Source: Crambe crambe
Lineage: Eukaryota > Porifera > Demospongiae > Poecilosclerida > Crambeidae
Direction of reading: 5' to 3'
Assembly (NCBI GenBank): GCA_963924555.1
Contig: OZ004583.1
Coordinates: 9,376,582-9,440,581 of the forward strand
Length of the DNA: 64,000 bases
In this document: piece after piece, positions 56,060 through 64,000 of the stretch
Layout of the letters: the number at the start of each line of letters is the position of its first letter
How positions within the stretch are numbered: the first letter of the stretch is position 1
Notes under the pieces: generated by a model
What the model was told of the DNA's origin: nothing
The model's input: the letters and a program-made list of their open reading frames with translations, nothing else
Database searches by the model: none
Program-made: the position numbers and the translations under genes

Positions 56060-56876
56060 ATGAAGTTGGCATCATTCACTTTTATTGTTCCATTCTTCCT
56101 TACCCTCTGTCAAGCAGGGGAAAGCGGCAAGTTAACTGCGTGTTTAATAGCTAGAGTAATGTATTGGTTTCAGCTGGCATGCAGTGGCTAGTTATGCTGA
56201 GCAAATAATATAGCAAAATTTACCAGGAGTGCAATAGCTATATGTATTATTTGTAGATGTACATCGAGATTTATGGCGACGAGATGCTGGAGATGAGTTA
56301 GATGCTCAGTTGCAAGAGGAACTTGCCTTACTCAATGAGAAAATTGAAGATTTGCAGGCAACTACAGATAAAAAAGAAGTAAAAGAAGGAGTGATGAAAG
56401 TTCAGATAACATCTATGGACACAGATCACAGTGATGTCATAGCCGACGATGACAGTCTGTGGACATATCAGCGAATAAGAGGGCTAGTATCACAACTGAA
56501 CACTGCAATATACGCTTATGCTGATCGACTTTCTACACAGGTCACGACATATCGCAAGTATCGCGAGAAGTTTAGGCAGTGCAGTGGAAAGTTGGAACAG
56601 GCAGTTCATGGGCAGAGGAATGCAGTTCAAGATAAAATAAAACTACAGGAGGCTTTGGATGATTTGCAGTCCAAGCACGATGCCCTTCAGCAAGTTTATG
56701 AAAAGGTTAAGGACATCAATGAGGATAACAGGCAACTCATTGAGAACCTACGGGCAAATAGAGATAGATGCGTTCAGACCCTATCTAACAGGAAGAAAAC
56801 TATCGATAGCTTGAGGACCCAAGCTACTGAACTGAGGAGGCAAATAGCTCGTTACAGAGCAAGAGGACATAAGTAG
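56060..56876 (+). CDS. Secreted coiled-coil protein (second of three)
   Basis: Two exons. Signal peptide MKLASFTFIVPFFLTLCQAG (56060 on), then a phase-1 intron whose only in-frame donor is GC (G|GCAAGT at about 56127), to an acceptor at 56257. The mature part, about 207 residues, starts VHRDLWRRDAGDELD and is nearly all coiled coil in two blocks: LQEELALLNEKIEDLQ, and after a polar hinge, LEQAVHGQRNAVQDKIKLQE onwards to IDSLRTQATELRRQIARY. Only two Cys are present, FRQCSGK and RDRCVQT, both inside the helical region. No membrane segment or known domain. Probably forms a rod-like dimer outside the cell. The opening VHRDLWRRD is similar to LVHRLEERE in the following gene. Confidence 0.75.
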
Positions 56877-57006
56877 TCAGAGCTTTGAAAAAACGAAGTC
56901 AGAACAAAATAATATAGCTAGCATGTCATACCATACAGTTACTTCATCATCATACATACCCATCTATTGAGCATGCTCAGTGCGTGTCTATAGTAACACA
57001 AGTTCA

Positions 57007-58950
57007 ATGGCGCAGGTATACTTTTTTCTCGTGCTCATCTCATGTATCGTTTTACTTCAGAATTGTTTTGGATCTTTACTACAAAATGATAGTAAGTTGC
57101 ACATGGCTGTTGCTGCTACTTAAGCAGCTGGAAAACTAATATGGTACCAGGTAGCTAAATTAAATTTTTATCCTGACAGGTCTTGATCTCGTACATAGGC
57201 TCGAAGAGAGAGAAATACGAATAGAAATGAACCATGGGAATGAAGTACACATTGACACTGACAGCAAGGAAGATACAATCTACGAGGAAGACTTAAAAAG
57301 AATACTAGCAGAGAATAAAAATCACATGATATTACTTGAAGAATTAAAAAATGAGGAAATGGAACCAGCAGATGACCACACAGCACTACTGAATGAAATA
57401 AACAGTAACGAAGAAGAGTCGTCAAGACATGATATCATGAGGGCAGAGGATGAAGCATCTAAAGGACCGGTAAAAAAAATTAAGGTGGCACTCAGTAAAG
57501 CAACAGTAGACGAATATTCCAACGTGAACCCTATGAAACTAGAAGACGTAGAGATTGAAGCACTCTTGAAAGAAATAGAGAACGAGGAGGGACAACAAAG
57601 GAATGGTTACATCAATTATTTGAGAGCAATTGCAAAGGATCAGCAAATGATAATAACAATTTTGAATAAACTGAAAGAACTAGCAGAAAAGGAACCATGC
57701 AATTCAGATGACTTGGTAGAAGAGATTGCTGCCCTGAAAACCCTGAAAACATCCATGAGAAATGTACACGATTTACCATTACTACAAAGGAAAAAACGAT
57801 CAGAAGTCAAAGACAGATTGAAATTGGCAAAGGTACAACGGGACAAACTCCTCAAACTTATCAGAGAATTAAAGAAGTATAAAAACCTATCGAGTGAAAA
57901 AGACCAGGCAAGTTCCCTGATGAAAGTTAATACCGAAAAGAAACAACTTTGTATTGAAGTGAAACAAAAGAAACAGGAGATTGAGGAGGAATATAACGAT
58001 CTAAAAATGCGATTAAAGCATAAAAGAGACCATGTGATGAAACTTCTGAACGATATTTTGATAGAAGAAGAAACTGGTGAATTAGCGAAGAAGCCCAGCG
58101 TAACAATTGTAAGGAGGACCAGAGTGGCAGGTCGTGTAGACCAAGATCGTTGCAGACGTTGCGAGGACCTGAACGAAGAAGAAGTGTGTGGAGCTAACGG
58201 AAAGACATATCGGTCCCTTTGTCGTGCCATTAACTGTGCTGGACTGCACATGAGTGACATTTCTTACGGTCCTTGTATCAGAAAGGTTAGAGTCGAGTGT
58301 TGTTTATTTTAAAATACACTGTATCATGCAGGACGTGTGTGCCAATGCTAAATGCTCAACTGGGGAAGTCTGTGTTGCGATGACATATGCTACATGTCTT
58401 ACCCTCTACACCAAGGACGGCTTCAAGAAATTTTCGTGCGAACGCTATCTTTGTGGTAAGTATTTAGCCAGCTGGCTATTATGCAAAATTATTTTTAACA
58501 AACAAATAAATTAGTGAAGGTAGGTAACTGTAACCTAGAGAAGTTTTCTGAAGTATGTGGAACAGATGGGAAGACATACAGCTCTCTCTGCCACTTGTAC
58601 AAAGCTGGCCAAAAAATGGTTTACACGGGAATATGCCGTCAACATCTCTGCACCGGAGAGGTGTGTGGAGCAGATAAGAATACATACGAGTCTTCTTGTC
58701 ATGCTCGTGCACACAAAATGAGAATTGACTACAAGGGGCATTGTTTTCGGTGAGTGCTGAATTGTTTCGTCATATATAATAGCCATCACATTGAAATTCA
58801 TTATAGTGCTTCTCCAGGATCACGGAGTCAGGTGACCAGCTGTAGAATTATAAGATCAACTGGGCGTTGCCAAAAAGAGGTTCTATGCAGAAACCCTCGT
58901 ATACCAGTGGACAGCTGCTGTCCTATTTGTGGTATATTATCATGTATACA

Positions 58951-59011
<61 letters not shown>

Positions 59012-59567
59012 ATCTATAGGTGGTGTGGTGGAGGTGACCCTGGATACCAGATTAGTGTCAGATTTTGTTTCTCAGTGGGAAGGAAAAAATCACTTGTATG
59101 TTTTGATAAATATGTTTCGTGGAATGCTGCCAAAGTATGCTGGGGATAAGTGTGATCTCTCAGGCTCTATGACTGATGGTGGCAACATTTCACTTGTTTT
59201 GGAAGCAATTAATGCAGGAGACCATGCATTATGTGAATCAGCTTTAATGCATCTGGCCAAGAAGATCAATAACAATCATTCTTTCCCAATGCGCCCTACC
59301 TTTAAAATAGCTGCAAATATAATCGAGATTATAACCAGGGAAGGACTTAAAACACTTCAGGATAAAATTACTAAAACTCCCGAGAAAATAAAAAATGTGA
59401 TTGGTACGAAAATTGGAGAAACTTTGGAAGAGACGGAGGATAGACTCGATGAGGTGGAGGAAATTGATGATTATGATTACGAAGATGAAGAGAGCATTGG
59501 ATGGATTTCTTCAGCATCGTATTTTTTGGTTATTTCTTCCATTGGTATGGTAACACTGCTGTTCTAA
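57007..59567 (+). CDS. RECK-like protein with coiled-coil N terminus (third of three)
   Basis: Start 57007 (MAQVYFFLVLISCIVLLQNC), signal peptide, phase-1 intron, then about 310 acidic/basic residues dominated by coiled coil (57180-58130). The C-terminal half follows vertebrate RECK in order: Kazal 1 CRRCEDLNEEEVCGANGKTY and so on (58150-58285), CANAKCSTGEVCVAMTYATC (58332-58455), Kazal 2 CGTDGKTYSSLCHLYKAGQK, Kazal 3 CTGEVCGADKNTYESSCHAR (58513-58750), the Cys block CQKEVLCRNPRIPVDSCCPI with CGG, and a final alpha/beta domain LDTRLVSDFV...CDLSGSM...ALCESALMH. It ends in an acidic patch and SASYFLVISSIGMVTLLF, which would be a GPI signal or membrane anchor. RECK is a GPI-anchored regulator of metalloproteinases and of Wnt7 reception. 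Its N-terminal Cys-knot repeats are absent here and replaced by coiled coil. Confidence 0.82.
58953..59004. repeat. (AT)n microsatellite
   Basis: 52 bases of almost pure AT, in the intron of the RECK-like gene between the CCPICG exon and the last exon. The donor GTATATT is just upstream and the acceptor AATCTATAG just downstream, so the repeat forms most of this intron. Confidence 0.95.
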
Positions 59568-59610
59568 TAATTGTCTGCATAGCTACCAATTATTACTACC
59601 ATAACCTCAA

Positions 59611-60795
59611 TTATTGTTGTTCAAAAAATGGCAGATGTGACAGAAAATTTATGTCTGAAGAATCACTGTCAGTACTGCTAACTTCAATGGCATGTTTATC
59701 TTGAGGAATGTAAAGTTGGTAGGGGGCTTGCATTAATTTCTCACAGTCTGGTTGTATTGCTGTTATTTTCCTAAATGCCACGCAGTGTAAGTGAGTATCT
59801 TTGAAGTATTTCCAGCGATGGAACCCAATAGACTCTATGCAGAACTTCCAAGCCTTCATCATAGGGGCATGTTTATTTTGGTGAGAACTGTCTGGGGTTA
59901 TCAACAGGAGGAGACCATGAAGTCTAAGTAAACGGTGAGCTCTGATGCAGCATTTGAGGCGCTGTTGAGGGAGGGGTAGATAGGAGAGAAGAAGTGAGAA
60001 GACGACAATATCATAATTCTCAGCATACAGAATCTTCTGTTTCAAAGGGGATGGGGCTCTTGGGATGTGGTCAGTCTTATCGTGTATAGGAACTGAGAGA
60101 AAATCACACTCCAGCACACTCTGAACAGAAAGGAACAATTATTATTATTATTAATAATTGACACCCACTCTCCCTTGCCATACCGGATGTGCAGGAGCAA
60201 TATCGATAGCAGTGACTTGAAACTGTGGATAAGATTGGAATGGATTGTAACAGCTCCCCACATCCAAGAGAGAAAGGCGTCTAGTACAAAACTCCTCAAC
60301 CACTTCTGCTACCTTGTCTTCTGTGCAGACGGGAAAAGGGGTGGAGACGAGAGTTGGCATAGAATGGTTCATCCTTCTCAGGTCCTTTAGCAAGAGTTTA
60401 CGGAGAGCACCCTCTGGGCTAAAATACTCTTTAATTGCCTCTGTGCACCATAAAATTCGGCTTCCACTCCTGCCTCCTTCTCCCTCCGTCCATGGCCCAG
60501 TGGCTAACTGATGCATGGCACGAGAATACTCCTCCAGGGACTCTCGGTCAGCAAGCAACCTTGACCACACTCCTTCACGATCACAGCCTGTAGAAAAGAA
60601 CAGCCTGGTACCTAGTCTCGCCCGATTCTTTCTATACTGGCTATGATGCTGGTAAGTGAGTACCCATGCCTATTTACCTATGCACTTACCTGATCGAATC
60701 TCTCTCCTAAGACGTGCATGAAGTGCTTTGACCGTATCAGCCTGCTTCCTCGCTTCAATCGCATCACCGTCACTGGTCTGGAGAGAAATGGCCAT
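59611..60795 (-). CDS. BMT2: SAMTOR, S-adenosylmethionine sensor for TORC1
   Basis: Three exons from 60795 (MAISLQTSDGDAIEARKQAD) to a TAA at 59611. The helical N terminus has REGVWSRLLADRESLEEYSR; the methyltransferase-like fold has LSLLDVGSCYNPF (SAM-binding loop), VTAIDIAPAHPSVLECDFLS, YDIVVFSLLLSYLPLPQQRL, LLLLITPDSSHQNKHAPMMK, KFCIESIGFHRWKYF and the end LYIPQD. These match human BMT2/SAMTOR (C7orf60) block for block. SAMTOR binds SAM and links it to GATOR1/KICSTOR control of TORC1. The GSC-NPF loop, acidic VTAID and TPDSSHQN are intact, so SAM binding is probably kept. It ends only 43 bases from the end of the RECK-like gene and is divergent from glutaredoxin. Confidence 0.95.
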
Positions 60796-60868
60796 GACAC
60801 ATAATATACTGAAAGAGGTAAAGATCGTTAATCAACTCGTAGAGAGAGCCGAGTCAGCAAAAATTAGC
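60796..60868. promoter_or_regulatory. Bidirectional promoter region SAMTOR / glutaredoxin
   Basis: 73 bases separate the two start codons. No TATA box is seen. An upstream ATG in the rightward direction (60799) reads in a different frame to that used by glutaredoxin or in a longer leader, so 60869 is preferred because it starts a mitochondrial-type presequence. Confidence 0.55.
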
Positions 60869-61406
60869 ATGATTTTAAGGTCTGCGGTCTTTTTAGGAGT
60901 CTCTTTGCACCGCCATTTGCATTCATCTTCTTCGTCTCTCTGGAATCTTCTATGCAAATCAAGTTACCCTAGCGTCAAGAGTGAGTCCTAGTCCTCCCTA
61001 GTAGCCTAGTGCTGTATCAATCCTATCATGATGTTCATGTCCTAGGAATGGCCAATGCATTTGTGGATGAAAGTATAAAGGAGAATAAAGTTATGGTATT
61101 TTCCAAAAGCACTTGTCCTTTTTGTGTGATGGCCAAAAGGACATTGGATAACACTGGTGCTGAATATAAAGTAGTTGAACTGGATGTGCGAGGTTAGTAT
61201 CTTCTTTCTCTTTCTCTTATACTCCTCATTCTGATCCAGGTGATACGTCTGCTGTCCAGGACTACTTGTTGCAACTGACTGGTTCTCGTACAGTGCCTAG
61301 AGTTTTCATAAGTGGAAAATGTATTGGAGGAGGTACTGATGTGAAGGCTCTGGCTGACCAAGGAAAGTTGATTCCTATGCTAAAGACAGCTGGAGCATTA
61401 TCCTAA
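60869..61406 (+). CDS. GLRX2: Dithiol glutaredoxin, probably mitochondrial
   Basis: Three exons, 60869-60980, 61046-61192 and 61240-61406, give 141 residues. The first exon codes MILRSAVFLGVSLHRHLHSS, rich in R, H, S and lacking acids: a mitochondrial presequence. The thioredoxin fold then shows VMVFSKSTCPFCVMAKRTL with a CPFC active site, YKVVELDV, SRTVPRVFISGKCIGGGTDV (TVP cis-proline and GG glutathione-binding turn) and KALADQGKLIPML. Two active-site Cys make it a dithiol enzyme that reduces protein-glutathione mixed disulfides. The family's common sites are CPYC and, in vertebrate GLRX2, CSYC; CPFC is a mild variant. All splice phases agree. Confidence 0.93.
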
Positions 61407-62070
61407 TCACTCACTCTTAACATTATCTAATTACACAATAATTTGACCGCAAGTGGTCGTTCAATCTAAATTTCCTGCAGCCTAATAGACAGGATATACA
61501 GTATAAAGTGCGAGGCATGCCGGCATGCATGCAGCATTGGCTGGCCTGACGATCTATGCGCGGTGCAACAGCTGAGCCGGGTACGGGTAGATAAGCTCCA
61601 GTATTGATATTTGCTCGAGCAGCTAACAGCAGTTTAGAAGCCAGCGCGGTACGGTCAGACTGTTGGTGGTATGGTGGCAGGTTAGTCCGCTTGCTAATAA
61701 TATAATGTAGCTAGTAGCTAGCTAGGAAAATCAGAGTGATGGCTTCGGGAGCGGACACAGCAGTATATCCAAACTGTGTACTTGCATGTTATAGATAGAT
61801 GGACTGTATTGAGTTGAATGATCTGAGTCTGAGTTATTTAGTAAACTTTATTCTTGGAAATAATTGTGTAGTTGTCTGGTAGTTTAATAGCAAGCTGTGC
61901 AGTCATTCAAGTTATCTGTGCAGTCTGCCTGTCAATGAACTGCAAGCATTGATTGAAATATCACTAATTGGCAGCTGATAGCGATGATAGCAAAAGAATT
62001 AATAGGCCTAAGAATTTCTTGCACTTGTTCAGCCAAAGTGATGTGGAGTGCATGTTTATTTTGCTGCAGG
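61407..62070. other. Intergenic and 5' leader region
   Basis: No coding similarity was found. A short stretch of overlapping GCATGC and GCCGGC-like words lies near 61510-61530. A GCAG acceptor at about 62070 just before the ATG at 62083 implies a spliced, non-coding first exon of the next gene somewhere in this stretch. Confidence 0.5.
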
Positions 62071-62082
62071 TAGCCTCATCTA

Positions 62083-63479
62083 ATGGCTGCAGATTCTCCG
62101 GTCTTTGCAACACTCCGACATCCCATTCCCACCACTTCTTGCTCCTCCTCACCTTCCAGATCTACTGCATCCTTCCCTGGCACTGAGCCACGCCTCCCTG
62201 CTTCTGACCCCTTGCAGGGACTGATCCAGGAAATGGCCCTGAGTGCTGTCATTCAAAAACACAGCTCCTCCGTCTCAGCCCCGCCCACTGCACCCTCACC
62301 TCACACTAACGGCACTATCATTAAGAATTACATTATCCAGCCACCTACTTCCTCGGGTCCCCCTTTTAGTGAATCACCCGTTCAACCCCCACCATCCACC
62401 ATTGCATCCCTGACTCAGCAGAACCACACAGCTCAAGGTCCCAGTGTGGTTCTTGCTCCAAGTAACATGCAGCAAGGCTTCATCACCCTCTCAGCCACGG
62501 CCTCACAGGCCAGTGGAGGTGTCTCTCTCCTGCAGGCTCATCAGCCCAGTCCTGTTATCCAAGGTGCTCCCTTGACACTGCCTCAGTTTCAAGAGGTGGC
62601 CACTGCTAACCCGACCAATATGGTTCAGTTGACACCCGTGTGTTATGGTAGCACTCAGACACCTCTCCCCTCGCCTGCTGTGGACCGTTCAGCTGTCTTG
62701 CAGCAGCAGAATATCGTTGGGTAAGTCAGTCTAACAGTTGGTGTTTGATGTGGTGAGCGGGAGGGTCAATGACGTAAGGTTGAATGCAATGAGCATTACT
62801 AGTGCTATCTGTTGCGTGGTACAATTGCAGCACCTGTTTCCCCTGCAGACCAATGGACTTACTAGACTAGACACTATGCTCTCATTCAAACTTGATGTCT
62901 TGCTGCAAGCTTTTGATTTCAGACTGTGACATTTTTAATCAATGTAATGTAGGAGACGAACAGATGTAGTCCAATGTGTAATAGGATGTACGTAGCATGT
63001 AAGAGGTGCATGCAGTTGATTCACCTCTCAGTTGAATGGTTAACACTTTTCAATCTTTGTACCATTACTGTACTGTTAGTATCTTTTGTTATCATTGTAG
63101 TCCTTTTTGCTCTTAGAACTCTATTGATCTGCATGGTGTATCATGTATGCATTTCGAGCAGCTCTTTAGCCTGCTGTTACTTTAGAAGATTTGAGCCGAC
63201 TTGTGTGCCTAATTTTATGTTGTTTATTTATTTGTGTACTCACGTTGCATGCTTGAGTTAATGGCGGCTTGAAGTAGTGTGTAGTGGGGAGGGAATGGAA
63301 TGCTCTGATGTGTTTCAAGCAAAAGCTAGTTCTCACTCTGTCTCTGATTCTTGCTTATTCTGCCATGACATTACTAACTCCTTCATCTCGCACTCCAGGC
63401 TACCTATGGCAACAACTTGCTCCATGGTAGGTCAAAGTTCAGCTCCAGTTCAAAATTATTCTCTCACAGCTGGTAAGTG

Positions 63480-63521
<42 letters not shown>

Positions 63522-64000
63522 CATGTGGCATGTGCATATATGAACTTGATGACCTTTGGTGTGAATAAAGCAACTGTTTAAGAGTGTTAATTGCTGTTAA
63601 ATGCCAATAGAGTGCAACTTTCCAGTTTTCCAGTGGACTTGAAAGGTAGGTGAAGATTGCGTGGCACTCATTAGGGATAATCCAGGCCATAATTGCGGGC
63701 AGTGGTGAATGAGTGAGCTGTATAGGAGAGACAAATTGGTTGATGGCATTGTTTGTTCTTGATTTGATGTTTGTGTGTTGTTTAGTTGTAGTGTAGTGGT
63801 AGCAGTGGTAGGGCTACACCTGTTGTCCTGTTGGCTGGCCAATCAGATTCCACTCAGTCACGTTCACTATGTCCACAACAAGTTCATTTGTTAATGTCAT
63901 TCACAATGTTGTTTGTTGTGCAGGGAGTGTGATTTTTAATTAGATTCATGATGTTGTTGTGTGTCGGTGCAGTCATATTAGTGTGTGTCAACAACTTGAG
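62083..64000 (+). CDS. Start of a Ser/Pro/Gln-rich protein (3' part outside window)
   Basis: Coding exon 62083-62720 starts MAADSPVFATLRHPIPTTSC and joins in phase to 63402-63471 (LPMATTCSMVGQSSAPVQNY), after which a phase-1 donor leads out of the window. The 230 or so residues seen are low-complexity: S, P, T, Q and A dominate, with repeated short hydrophobics (IIKNYIIQPP, VVLAPSNMQQGFITL, LTLPQFQEV, NMVQLTPV) like the activation regions of Gln-rich transcription factors or cofactors. One ordered-looking helix is LQGLIQEMALSAVIQKH. No DNA-binding domain lies inside the window, so the class is a guess. Confidence 0.6.
62721..63401 (+). other. Intron of the last gene, nothing recognised
   Basis: About 680 bases between two coding exons. 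It is T-rich with scattered ATG codons but no conserved reading frame or repeat structure on either strand. Confidence 0.6.
63479..63520. repeat. (TG)n microsatellite
   Basis: About 21 TG units directly after the donor GTAAGTGA of the second coding exon of the last gene. TG repeats beside a donor can affect splicing in animals; here it is only position that suggests this. Confidence 0.95.
63521..64000 (+). other. Intron to window edge, nothing recognised
   Basis: T/G-rich sequence with several TTGTTGTGT words. No exon with clear splice signals and coding character was found before the window ends. Confidence 0.5.

Noticed and set aside
55088..59567. A single long RECK gene covering all three coiled-coil units
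   Set aside because: Each unit has its own signal peptide and in-frame stop codon, and first introns follow each leader, so separate genes fit better.

Overview
The window reads as nuclear DNA of an early-branching animal, most likely a sponge; the phylum is inferred, not shown. The genes are metazoan in type: a KMT2E/SETD5 PHD-SET protein, an Ig/FN3 receptor, SAMTOR, ANKRD26-like, POC1, ARIH2 and TUBGCP2. They are split by many short GT-AG introns (often 45-150 bases) and packed at about one gene per 3 kb. No rRNA, CRISPR array, autonomous transposon or viral gene was seen.

Layout. 1-5504 (-): 5' part of an ankyrin/coiled-coil ANKRD26-like gene. 5873-7147 (+): small acidic protein with a probable lipidated N terminus. 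7350-9698 (-): POC1. 9865-10159 (+): POLR2K. 10493-16314 (-): large PH-domain docking protein. 16661-25487 (+): receptor with six Ig domains, two FN3 domains, one membrane segment and a ~900-residue tail. 25745-31611 (-): KMT2E/SETD5 homologue. 31816-43795 (+): giant secreted protein with dermatopontin-like, sushi and EGF-like parts and a long array of FN3-like repeats. 43917-44973 (-): small PH protein. 45098-48033 (-): membrane protein with sushi, Ig and mucin-like stalk. 48246-50827 (-): ARIH2. 51088-54036 (+): TUBGCP2. About 53990-55019 (-): unrecognised gene. 55088-59567 (+): three consecutive genes for secreted coiled-coil proteins, the last carrying the C-terminal half of RECK. 59611-60795 (-): SAMTOR. 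60869-61406 (+): glutaredoxin. 62083 to the right edge (+): start of a Ser/Pro/Gln-rich protein.

Organisation. Seven gene pairs are head-to-head, with 68-370 bases between start codons, so shared bidirectional promoters look like the rule here. One of these gaps (55020-55087) holds a perfect NRF1-type palindrome, and another lies upstream of the 48033 gene. Three products (ANKRD26-like, POC1, TUBGCP2) belong to centriole/centrosome biology. Two adjacent matrix-type genes (31816-43795 and 45098-48033) share an identically spaced cysteine module after a sushi domain and are probably related by duplication.

The strongest candidate for something undescribed is 55088-59567: three tandem signal-peptide plus coiled-coil genes, each with a phase-1 intron right after the signal peptide, one of them a coiled-coil/RECK chimera. 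Other notable items are a perfect 50-bp palindrome, a related pair of fold-back elements, and an exact 30-bp duplication that doubles a start codon.
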